From Penium margaritaceum (taxonomy: Eukaryota > Streptophyta > Zygnematophyceae > Desmidiales > Peniaceae), in NCBI GenBank assembly GCA_023375785.1, contig SZWC01004771.1, positions 30,480 to 94,479 of the forward strand: a DNA stretch of 64,000 nt, in the 5' to 3' direction. Position 1 is the stretch's first letter. Every line of letters begins with the position of its first letter. A program made the translations under genes and the position numbers. This document shows, piece after piece, positions 49,101 through 58,458 of the stretch. The notes beneath the pieces were generated by a model. The model saw only the letters and a list, made by a program, of their open reading frames with translations. It was not told the DNA's origin and made no database searches.

Positions 49101-50988
49101 GTGCTGTGTGTGTACCCAACATTTTTCCGGTGGGATTGGGTGAATCAGGGTCAATTGGAAACAGATGGAAAAGCTGTAAAGTGTTTCTAGTAGCCTTGAG
49201 GGAGCCCTAGTACACTGTGCCTTTGCTTTGAATAAATCCCCTGTGGTTTCACAGCCCTTAGGTGCAGTGCTTTTTGTGCACCCACCATTCTTCTATTGAA
49301 ATCCGCAAAATCATGGTCAATTTGAAGCAGATCCATGAGCCATACACTTTTTCTAGTAGCCTTAGGCAAGCCCTAGTACAGTGTGCCTTTGCTTTGATTA
49401 AAATACCCTATGGTTTCACAGCCCCTAGGTGCAGTGCTGTGTACGCACCCACCATTTTTCCAGTGGGATCGGCAGAATCGGGGTCAATCAGAAATGTATC
49501 GACAAGCTGTAGAATATTTCTAGTAGCCTTAGGCAAACCCTAGTTCACTTTGCCTTTGCTTTGATTAAAATACCCTATGGTTTCACAGCCCCTAGGTGCA
49601 GTGCTGTGTACGCACCCACCATTTTTCCAGTGGGATCGGCAGAATCGGGGTCAATCAGAAATGTATCGACAAGCTGTAGAATATTTCTAGTAGCCTTAGG
49701 CAAACCCTAGTTCACTTTGCCTTTGCTTTGATTAAATCCCTTGCGGTCTCATAGCTCGTGGGTGTAGTGCTGTGTACACACCCACTGTTTTTCCAGTGGG
49801 ATTGGTGGAATTAGGGTCAATCGGAAACCGATCAACCAGTTCTAAAATTTTTCAAGTAGCCTCAGGCAGGCCCTAGTACACTGTGCCCTTTCTTTGATTA
49901 AATCTCCTGTGGCTTCACAGCCCCTAGGTGCAGTGCCGTGTGTGCACCCACCATTTTTCTGGTGGGATCGGCGGAATCAGACTCAATCGGAAATGGATCG
50001 ATGAGCTGTGAAATGTTTCTAGTAGCCATAGGCAAGCCCTAGTACACTGTGCCTTTGCTTTGATTAAATCCCCTGTGGTTTCACAGCCCCTCGGTGCAGA
50101 GCTGTGTCCGCACCAACCATTTTTCTGGTGGGATCGGCGGAATCAGGGTCAGTCAGAAATGGATCGACGAGCCATGAAATGTTTCTAGTAGCCTTATGCG
50201 GACCCTAGTACACTGTGCCTTTGCTTTGATTAGATCCCTTGTTGTTTCACTGTCCCTAGGTGCAGTACTATGTGTGCACCCACCATTTTTCCAGTGGGAA
50301 CGGTGGAATCAGGGTCAATCGGCAACAGATCGGCAAGCCGTAAGATGTTTCTAGTAGCCTTAGGCGCGTCCTTGTACAGTCTGCCTTTGCTTTGATTAAA
50401 TCGTCCGTGGTGTCACAGCCCCTAGGTACAGTGCTGTGTGCGCATCCACCATTTTCCCGGTGGGATTGGCAGAATTGAGGTCAACCGGAAACGGACCGAC
50501 GAGCCGTAATATGTTTCTAGTAGCCTTAAGCGGGCCCCATTACACTGTGCCTTTGCTTTGATTAAATCCTGTGTGGTTTCACAGCCCCTTGTTGCAGTGC
50601 TTTGTGCGCAGCTACCATTTTTCCGGTGGGATTGGCGGAATCAGGATCAATTGGAAACAGATTGACAAACTGTAAAATGCTTCTAGGAGCTTCAGGTGAG
50701 CCCTAGTACACTGTGCCTTTGCTTTGATGAAATTCCATGTGGTTTCACAGCCCCATGGTGCAGTGCTGTGTGCGCACCCAGTATTTCTCTGGTGGGATCA
50801 ACGGAATCACAGTAAATTGGAAACGTATTGACGAGATGTTAAATGTTTAAAGTAGCCTTAGGCGGGCCCTAGTACACTGTGCCTTTGCTTTGATTGAATC
50901 CCCTGTGGTTTCAGAGCTCGTAGGTGGATTTCTGTGTGTGCACCCACCATTTTTCTGGTGGGATCGGCGGAATCCGGGTCAATTGGAC
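43144..50988. repeat. Satellite block 4
   Basis: About 47 monomers to the right end of the array. The last monomer breaks off after GGGTCAATTGGA at 50988; the next bases have no satellite similarity. A few monomers near the edge (for example 48930-48950) are shortened. Confidence 0.95.
49384..49717. repeat. Perfectly duplicated satellite monomer
   Basis: Two adjacent 167-bp units (about 49384-49550 and 49551-49717) are identical, including private variants such as the TAAAATACCC block, AATCGGGGTCAATC and the TGTATCGACAAGCTG block. All other neighbours differ at many sites. Confidence 0.9.
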
Positions 50989-52100
50989 TATGATTGCTTT
51001 GGACTCAGATGACTGTGTTGCGGTCATCAGTAGCACCACCTTTTGCAAGTTCAACAATTCTCTTCCCATTTTCAACTTCAGAAGCACGACACAACTCAAC
51101 AAGATGACAGAGTCACCAGACTAGGGAATAGTGGTTTTTTTACTACTTCTTCCACAAAACTGTTGAACACCGTATCTGAACCTGACATACGAAATGGCTA
51201 ACAAGTGAAATAACGAAATGGGGGAGGAACAGGTTGTACCTGTGCTTCAATGGAAGGAGCACCGAGCTGTCGCAGATGTATGCCTTTTCATAGAGAAACA
51301 GCGTGAGCTCTTGCTGTATTTGCTGGTGAGAACGAATGAAACTTGTCTCCACTTTTGTCTTTCAGAACCTACTGCAGTGTGGCCCTGTCCAATGGGGGCA
51401 TTGTAGCCACCTATTGCATGGTGTATCCTGATGGAGGAGTCTCCAGCGGCATGCCAACCGTCATCGACAGTGCTCTTTTTTCTTTGGCCAAGAGCTCTAC
51501 TTCTTTGCAATTTCTCGACTTCCTGTCTACTTCTTCTTGAGCCGCTACCCTCTCACCTGCTGTCAATCTTGGTGTTTCCTCTCTCTCATACCGGTTGCTA
51601 GGACCAGGGACACTTGGTTGCGGCTGTCTTTGCTCTGGTGTTGTATCTGAAACTTTCCACTTTCCTTTTGCCTTTGCCATCACAGCTTTCTTTTCTTCAG
51701 CACCACGTTGTCCATTGTCTTTGTCCATTCCCGCAGCACCCATTTCAAATCATTCCATATCTCCAAGTCAGGCAACCGTCCATGAACCTGCGAGCTTATG
51801 AGCGACAAACATACGCTATAGATTTTAAACAGGCTTGGCCTGTTTCGATCAACCTGCAAGCTTGTAGACTTCAAACGTACTGGTTCGGATTGCACCATCA
51901 ACTTGGCCCTTTTCAACCTGCTCAAGCCCTGCTCAGGCCACTACATGTACATGTAGGAAGGAAGATCCTTTATTGGAACTCGGCCTTGGTCGTACTTGGC
52001 ATCGCCTTTGTCATCTCTCACTGGTGGACGCCACTAGACCTGTAACGAATGTGAGTATTCATTTTGTTCCCCTTGTTGTAACCGACTGGGATGGGGGGGG
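50989..52100. other. Right flank, no recognised gene
   Basis: The satellite ends sharply. A minus-strand open frame (51743-51411, 110 codons) encodes a charged, repetitive sequence (AKGKWKVSDTTPEQRQPQP, VAAQEEVDRKSRN). It could be a gag-like or disordered-protein fragment, but I do not recognise it. The stretch ends in a run of eight G before the assembly gap. Confidence 0.4.
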
Positions 52101-52272
52101 NNNNNNNNNNNNNNNNNNNNNNNNNNNNNNNNNNNNNNNNNNNNNNNNNNNNNNNNNNNNNNNNNNNNNNNNNNNNNNNNNNNNNNNNNNNNNNNNNNNN
52201 NNNNNNNNNNNNNNNNNNNNNNNNNNNNNNNNNNNNNNNNNNNNNNNNNNNNNNNNNNNNNNNNNNNNNNNN
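52101..52272. other. Assembly gap (172 N)
   Basis: Unknown bases, bordered by GGGGGGGG on the left and CCCCCCCC on the right. Any frame running through it is meaningless. Confidence 0.99.
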
Positions 52273-52279
52273 CCCCCCC

Positions 52280-53600
52280 CCTTCCCGTCATCCATTCCTC
52301 TTTCTTTCATGTTGAGTTTGAATGTGAACGTTGTCACATCATGAAGGATGCAACAAGAGGAATGAACAGAGAAGTAGAAACACGAGGTGAATGTGCAGAA
52401 AGTCATGTCATGAATGCGAGGCTCACTTGATGAATGATGTAGGAGCTCAAGGTTCACATCATGAGCAAAGTAGGAGCACGAGGTTTGACTAAATGAACAA
52501 TGTAGGAGAGCAAGCTCCACATCATGATTCATTTGAGTATGTTGTAGGAGCACTGCACATATATTTCAATGGTATCAAGTTATGGCCAAAGTACATACAC
52601 CTTGCCCTGGATTAGTAAACATAGATGTTGATGACACCAAGTTTTGGTCAGACGTTCATACTCCTGGCCTTGGATTGGGTCTATAGCGGCGTGACGTAAC
52701 ATTTGAACAGTGAACATTGTCACATCGTGAAGGATGCAGTGGCACAAAGTTCCCAAGGACAAGAAGTATCGTCAAGAATGTGCACATAGTCACATCATGA
52801 CGTGCCGACATTCACATCATAAACATTGTAGGAGCAGAAGATTCACATCACAAACAAAGTAGGAACACAAGCTTCAATCAATGAGTGATGTAGGAGTACT
52901 CATAATTGTCAATGCTTTCAAGTGAATGTCAAAGGACATACACCTGGCCCTGGATGGGGTCCACAGCAGGACAATGTAACGTTTGAATAGCTGTCATTTT
53001 CATGTCACAGAGGATGCAGCGGCAAAAGGCTGGAAAGGACAAGACATTTGGCATGAATGGCAGTGACCTTATCAATGATGTAGGAGCCTGAGGTTCACAT
53101 GAACGACAAGCCTTTGGTTCAAATCATGAACTAAGTAGGAACACAACATGCACCAATGAACGATGATGGAATACAAGGTACACGTCAAGAACGATGTGGG
53201 CTTTGTACACATATATGTCTTTCAATGCTATGACTATTTCATCAATGTTAATCCTGGATCTGGATGGGGTCCATATCAACACGCCGTAATGTTTGAATAG
53301 TCAACGTCGCCACATCGTGACAAACACAGCGTTACAAGGTTTGCAAGGACAAGACATTATCCTTATGAATTTACACATGTTTACATCAAGAACGATGCAG
53401 GAGCACAAAGTTCACATCATGAACAACTTAGGAGCTCGACGTTAATCCCATGTTAACCTCATGTCCCTATTCAACCTACTAGGGACACCAGGTTTGACTA
53501 ATGAATGATGGAGGAGTACAAGGTCTACGTTAAGAACGTTGTAGGAGTACTGGACATACATAGCACCGTTCTCCAGTTATGGTCAAGGTACATTCCTGAA
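52280..53600. repeat. Diverged tandem repeat, period ~280-310 bp
   Basis: About four units. Recurring landmarks are a CTGGATGGGGTCCA-type block (about 52669, 52948, 53257), followed by GTAACGTTTGAATAG-type sequence, a CACATCGTGAAGGATGCAG-type block, AAGGACAAGA, and several GTAGGAGCAC / TTCACATCATGAAC sub-repeats. The spacings are 279 and 309 bp. It has no coding sequence and is not related to the 166-bp satellite. Confidence 0.75.
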
Positions 53601-53640
53601 GAATGCTGATGGATAAAGACTTGAAATTCAAAAGCCTTTC

Positions 53641-53646
53641 TTTATT
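53641..53646 (-). terminator. Polyadenylation signal of the minus-strand gene
   Basis: AATAAA on the minus strand (TTTATT on plus), about 95 bp beyond the stop codon of the last exon. Confidence 0.55.
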
Positions 53647-53737
53647 ACATGCAAACTGTTATCAATGCATGATTTCCAATCATGCCTCGGTTAAGGACAA
53701 CAATATAAACCTGTACTAGACTTCCTCCCACCCCGTC

Positions 53738-56260
53738 TAAGAGTTTGTCTCCTCCTCGGCCCTTCCTACTTCTCCAAGGCCCTCCTCTGATCCCGGTTCA
53801 GAATTGGAAGGCTCCTCTGCGATTGTACACTCCAACCTTCCTTTGCAGGTCCCTTTCTCACAATACTCTTCTTTTTCCTCCCTGAAAAGCAGTTGGAAAG
53901 CAAGTTTAGGAAATCATTTCAAAGAATAAAACCAGTCACTTACAGAGTGTTTTATACTTGTAAATCCTCACTGTATGTCCATTTGAATTGGTTGCATGTA
54001 CCATCATTCTCATCCTCAATCCTTCCAGCCGCAGCCCCCTTTTCAAAGGCCACAGAGACGGTTTTATCACTCTACCAAAATTCATTTCAGAATATTTGGG
54101 AGGCTAGTGCGATCTGTTGTGCACATGCCTTGGTCTTTTTATTCAGCATTTCAACTGTCTTAATCTATGCTTCTAACTCCACAGTATCTGCATGTGAGTT
54201 CACACAAGATGGCAAAGTTCCCCCATATGTCCACAAAATGTTAATGGTGAAAAGAAAAAAACATCGTGAGGACTTATGTCACGTTGCAAGATTCTGTCTG
54301 TGTCAAACAAGGCTCTTCATGTTCCAGATCATTGCCTTCCCATATTTGTACCAATTTCTAGACTCTTGCTCAAATTACTCCATGTACATTTGTAGATCTT
54401 GAGCCATTGTTAAGATGAAAGCAGCAGGTTCTAGCCCGTGGTTCCCTCCTCCTTCTAAGTTCGTCACTGAATCTTCACCTAGCAGAATGCCTGCTGCACC
54501 CTTTCCAGCTCCCTTCGCAGGGTTCGTATGTAAAGCACTGGTCGTCTCAGGATCTCCTTCTGTGCCAACACCCGTCTGTCCTTGTCCATAGTCAAATTTC
54601 CTCCATGTGTAGTCACGGAACACGTTGAAAGGTGATGGTGCCGTATCAAATTGACTCATGAGTTGATTGAGAACTTGCAAGAAAAATGATTGTCAGATCT
54701 TACGCGACTGTATTTGGTACACTTATTGTGAAAGTAAGCATGCTGTAACTCACGGAATTTGTCTAAAAAAAGAAGGGACCTTCCACAAGGCCTCTAGAGC
54801 CATCGTTTGGACCGCCTTGATAAGTAGTCTGAAAAGACATCAAACACAATGATGAAGTAAAAATGGACATAAAGATTGAAGGTAAACACAGGAATGAACA
54901 GGGATGAGGTCATGCATTGCTCACATTTCTTGGATATCCTTTGGATGGTGCTCCACTTCTGGAAACCCTCAAACACGCCAGTCCCGTGACAACTCCTCCT
55001 GTAGGAGACGGTGAAACGACAGAGCCGGTGACGGCCGAGGCTGTTCCGGTAGGGACATCAGCAGCAGGGACAGGCACAGCAGGGGCTATAGCAGGGGTAC
55101 AGTTATGGGCTTCAGCACGGGGTTGAGTACCCAGTTTGAGTTCAGGAAGGACACAGGCAGGGGCTTCAGCAGGGGCTTCAGCAGGAGCTTTAGCAGGGGC
55201 TTCAGCAGGGGCTTCAGTAGGGGCTTCAGCAGGGGCTCCAGCAGGGGCTTCAGCAGGAGGCTGAATATCCAGTTTGACAGCGGAGATATCAAGGATTGCA
55301 GTAGGTGCAGCGCAAGCTCAAACGGGAACAGTAGGGTTTGCAAGAGGTACAGCACCAGAAGCTGAAACTTCAGCGGTGTTGTTGCCAGTGCCAGTGGCCA
55401 GTTCAACAGCAGCTCCGGGAGCAGTGGGTGCAGCACCAGGAACTACGCCTTGTGCTGGCACTAGACCTGCACTAGTGGTCAGACCAGTAGCAGCTACGGG
55501 TGCAGAAGGTGTTGCACTAGGAGCTGGAGGTCCAAGAGGTGCTGCACGATCTGTGTCCTGCTAAACAAAACATTTTTACGGTTGTTTTTTCTACTCATGC
55601 ATGTAAAATTCTCACATCCAATGGTGTTGATTCATTCTTACCTCTTCCTTGAATTCCTCGTTAATGCAGTCTCCAGGCTCCAATTTGTTCTGCAGAATAC
55701 GTGTCTATTAAAATGTAAGTTCTTTGTTTTCAAAACAAAAGCACAGACGACAACTCAGGCTCTCTACTTGCCAGCTGTTTCCACCTCCTACACTCAGAGA
55801 CAAGTTCACCGGCACAGTAAGACTTGTACAGCGGATGAGGTGTATTTATTTCTTTATCACACTGGAACGCAGTACTGACAAGGAAATCACACAACGTGGG
55901 TTGCAATTTCCTATGGGGATTCAATGTCACCCATGGTTGGTGGAAAAACCTTTCAAGGTTGAGGGTCAGTACAATGGATAAAAGCACGGCCGGGACAAGA
56001 TGCTTCCAAAATCTTGTGTGCATTGCAACACTGGTCAAGGAACCACCAGGTTGTAGGGTTGCGTTCTGTCAATGGCTGCAACCTATGGACATACCATGAA
56101 TTTGGTTTGGCATTCAAAAACTTGACCAGTGCAGTGGCACTCTTCCACTGGGCGTAGCCAATGCCGAAGTGGAAACCGTCCCGCTGAGTCTTCCAAGTTC
56201 TAGCCGACACTTCAAATTTCACAACATCTCCATGTTCAGTACACAGACAGAAGAATTGAA
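53738..56260 (-). CDS. Unrecognised multi-exon gene (or pseudogene)
   Basis: Exons inferred on the minus strand: about 56260-56095, 55874-55772 (103 bp), 55689-55642 (48 bp), 55560-54925 (636 bp), one from 54828, one from 54673 to about 54375, possibly one near 54195-53955, and the last 53881-53738 ending in a stop. The phases of the first four agree: two bases carried over into the 103-bp exon, then phase 0 throughout. Introns start GT, except 55771-55690, which starts GC (GCAAGT). The protein would have a globular N-terminal part (VVKFEVSARTWKTQRDGFHF, GIGYAQWKSATALVKFLNAK, YCAGELVSECRRWKQL), a 212-residue Ala/Pro-rich linker, helical stretches (DLQMYME, NWYKYGKAM, VEMLNKKTKACAQQ) and an acidic tail (EEPSNSEPGSEEGLGE). 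I know no matching family. Some exons are interrupted as I read them, so it may be a pseudogene. More 5' exons probably lie beyond 56260. Confidence 0.5.
55140..55262 (-). repeat. 12-bp repeats coding for Ala-Glu-Ala-Pro
   Basis: About ten imperfect copies of a 12-bp unit (GCAGGGGCTTCA on plus). In the frame of the minus-strand exon they give PAEAPAEAP-like repeats, a flexible linker. Other frames give LLKP or GASA repeats, which I treat as shadows. Confidence 0.8.
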
Positions 56261-56324
56261 CCCTCTTCCAAACTCACTCACAATCACAACAAACACACCC
56301 CAAGCTTCCCAGCAACCCAACTCA

Positions 56325-56770
56325 CCAGTCCTGTTGTCAATGAAAGGTGGTAATACTTCAGGGTTCTGTGGCTGGTGTTGCATGCGGCTTGAAGTTCCTC
56401 CCATTCCCTATCCGGGGCTGATTTGAAACCTCATGGTTGCAAGAAGGGGGGATCCAGTCAGTATGTTGGCCATGTTCACTGGTTCTTGGCGGACTGTCCA
56501 GTATTACCAGAGGTGGCAGTGGGGATGGCTGCGGAGGTGGCAGCTGAGGTGGCCAGTCAGGGCGTCAACTACAGCGGGATGAAGAGTTGTTGGGAAGGTT
56601 GATAATAGGCACAATTTGGGAAGCAGGTTGCATATGTGCATTCTTCCGTCTTTGCGTGTGCTTAACAGTGACATTTGTCAACTCCAAATCAATCTCAAAC
56701 TCTGACTCGTCGTACAAGTCGAACCACGAGGGACGCGGTAGCCTATTCATGGCACCATCTACGCGACACA
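56325..56770 (-). CDS. Probable upstream exon of the same gene
   Basis: Minus-strand sequence after an acceptor-like TCGCGTAG reads MNRLPRPSWFDLYDESEFEI, then DLELTNVTVKHTQRRKNAHM, and continues into a Pro-rich stretch (PPQLPPPQPSPLPPL). A donor-like ACTG followed by GTGAGT lies near 56325. The codon pattern looks protein-coding and the gap to the next exon is short. Its link to the downstream exons is inferred, and the frame is not continuous as I read it. Confidence 0.4.
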
Positions 56771-56774
56771 ACAA

Positions 56775-57066
56775 CACTCAAGAATGTTGAGACTCTCATT
56801 AAGGAGTTAGAAACAAATCCACTTACCAGTCAAAGAGGCCTCCATTTCGTCAATAAGAGTCCAAGGCTGGGACAAAAAGGAGAGGACTTTTGTAGCACAA
56901 AAGTGGCATCCGGCTTGACATAATACACCCATTTCTGCATCAACATCGCCCATAGGACTCCTACAATGACCTCTAGAGCGGCTCCATGCGTGGGTGTAGT
57001 CTTGTGGAGTCTCCCAAGTACGTTGAGAACCCGTTGTTTTTGTGTGTATGACACATACACGTGACA
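56775..57066 (-). other. Possible further 5' exon
   Basis: A minus-strand open stretch ends at a good donor (ACTG followed by GTAAGTGG, near 56820) and could read PWTLIDEMEASLTG or the alternative frame PSLGLLLTKWRPL. Support is the donor site and position only. Confidence 0.25.
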
Positions 57067-57760
57067 GTTGCATGTGTCAAGTTCAGGAGTTGAAACAAAT
57101 GTTGTTGAGTCTTTGTTAGCCAGTAATCTGGAATTCCAGGCTGTGGTTTTTGTTATAAAACTAATCGCTATCCATGCTTTTGAAGGAACAGTTAATTTTG
57201 ACATCCCTGGTTGCCAACAAAGTGGCTACGTAGGCATTGGTGTTCCTGATGGGACGTCTCGTGCCAATGTCACACAAGGTGGTTTAGAATGCCATGATGA
57301 CCTCATAAGAGGTGGCTGTTGCATGGAAAATTCTTGTGACGTCCTTGAACAAAGTTGAGAACATGATGAGTACATGCCGACTTCCTTCATCCACTAATGC
57401 CATGCTACAACCTTGACGACATCGTTGAATGAATGTACCATGCGTGTGGGAGTTGCATGTGATGAGTTCAGGAGATCATGAATACCTAATGGAAAACAAA
57501 GTCCTCTGGTATCTTGGAACTTCATCCCATGTATGCTTTCAAACCGTTTGGTATCTGAGGTTTGGAGGGTACACTTAATGCTGAAATCTGTGGTCGCTAT
57601 TGAATTGGCCACGTAGGCGTCGGTGTTCCTGATGAGACATCTTGTATCTACGTAACACGAGGTGACGTAGAATTTCATGACAACCTGACAGGTGTCTGCT
57701 GTTGTACGACATAGTCTTACGACGTTCTCATGCAATCTTGGGGCCGTTCCCAAGAAATGT
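57067..57760. repeat. Diverged tandem duplication, ~385 bp
   Basis: Two copies start GTTGCATGTG...AGTTCAGGAG at about 57067 and 57452. Both contain CACGTAGGC/TACGTAGGC, then TTGGTGTTCCTGATG, then a GAATTTCATGACAACCT / GAATGCCATGATGACCT pair and a GGTGTCTGCTGTTG / GGTGGCTGTTGC pair. A smaller echo of about 70 bp (CATGCAATCTTGG / CATGCAATGTTGG) follows at 57730-57820. Confidence 0.7.
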
Positions 57761-58023
57761 CGCAAGCGACGTAGTATTATGATGTTGTCATGCAATGTTG
57801 GTGTCGTCCACAATTTCTGTCCTGTAACCTCGTAGTGTTCTGAGGACATGGTATAGAATCTGGCTATTGAGAATGGATGCGAGCAAGAAAAAAAGCATGT
57901 GGCTGGGACTTGATCCCGTGTACAGCTTGGCTGAGCAAAGGAGGGTCCTCTTTGAAGCCCGCCACCTGGACATAACATCGGGACCTTGGTCCAATAACCT
58001 CCTATGTCAAGATCATGTACCAA
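57394..58023 (-). CDS. Hypothetical open frame, 209 codons
   Basis: The longest minus-strand open frame on this flank (MVHDLDIGGYWTKVPM at its start, VVKVVAWH at its end). It runs straight through one copy of the tandem duplication and its 70-bp echo. I see no domain, signal peptide or membrane segment. An open frame of this size is only mildly unexpected by chance in 64 kb, and the other copy of the duplication is not open, so I do not claim a real protein. Confidence 0.2.
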   Translation of the reverse strand: MVHDLDIGGYWTKVPMLCPGGGLQRGPSFAQPSCTRDQVPATCFFSCSHPFSIARFYTMSSEHYEVTGQKLWTTPTLHDNIIILRRLRHFLGTAPRLHENVVRLCRTTADTCQVVMKFYVTSCYVDTRCLIRNTDAYVANSIATTDFSIKCTLQTSDTKRFESIHGMKFQDTRGLCFPLGIHDLLNSSHATPTRMVHSFNDVVKVVAWH

Positions 58024-58394
58024 AAAAGTACACAGCAGACGTTTTGAAACCCACCAAACCAGTCCTGCTGGTTTGGATGAAAGGCGGTAAATGCATTGTG
58101 GTCTATGCTAGGTGTGGCAGTTATGCAACGGGTTACCAAAGTGGAAATTTCAGGTTCTTCTTGCAGAATGCAGGATAGCATTGGAGGATGAGGAGACTCC
58201 CGTTCTGAGAATCCTCGAAATCGCATTTGTGAGCTTTGTCCGGCTATGATGGGGTGCATGCCTTGCAACTATGTGCGACAGATGTGTCCAGCGGGGAATC
58301 CAGCTACCCATTCTTTTCTCATTGCCATGCCTACGCAAGGCGGTGAACGCATTGCGGTTGCGTCATTTCTGCTACACTCCGTGGCCTCAATGTC

Positions 58395-58458
58395 ATCGAT
58401 GTAGAGGGCCATCGATGTAGGGGGCCTTCGACGTAGGGGGACGTCGACGTAGGGGGCC
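58395..58458. repeat. 16-bp tandem repeat, four copies
   Basis: Units ATCGATGTAGAGGGCC, ATCGATGTAGGGGGCC, TTCGACGTAGGGGGAC and GTCGACGTAGGGGGCC are consecutive. The shared core is TCGAYGTAGGGGGCC. Confidence 0.9.

Larger units (their letters stand above)
5221..50988. repeat. Satellite array, ~166-bp monomer (with insertions)
   Basis: About 33.8 kb of tandem monomers (roughly 200 copies) once the three retrotransposon insertions are removed. A typical monomer runs through recognisable blocks: CCCCTAGGTGCAGTGCTGTG, CCCACCATTTTTCC, GGTGGGATCGGCGGAATC, AGGGTCAATCGGAAACGGAT, CGACGAGCCGTAAAATG, TTTCTAGTAGCCTTAGGC, CCTAGTACACTGTGCC and TTTGCTTTGATTAAATCCCC, then TGTGGTTTCACAG. Length is 164-168 bp, which is close to nucleosomal DNA and typical of plant centromeric or pericentromeric satellites. 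Monomers differ by roughly 10-20% by eye. The array begins and ends in mid-monomer. The apparent open frames are accidental, because 166 is not a multiple of three and the frame shifts every unit. Confidence 0.95.

Noticed and set aside
5300-50980. Resemblance of the monomer block TTGGAAACGG to the mammalian CENP-B box
   Set aside because: The ten-base core matches, but the essential TTCG half and the final G of CGGG are missing, and plants are not known to use a CENP-B box. I treat it as coincidence.
19830-50988. Many 60-120-codon frames with related sequences across the satellite
   Set aside because: They are translations of the 166-bp monomer. The frame shifts each unit, starts are arbitrary and none persists beyond about two units.
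5221-50988. CRISPR-like regular repeat
   Set aside because: There are no unique spacers between short repeats; the whole 166-bp unit is repeated, and the context is a plant genome.
57890-57935. tRNA B-box-like GGATCAAGTCCC on the minus strand
   Set aside because: There is no A box at the right distance and no cloverleaf arms; a single short match is expected by chance.
57394-58023. 209-codon frame as a real gene
   Set aside because: It runs through a tandem duplication, shows no domain, and such a length is only mildly unlikely by chance. It is listed with low confidence only.
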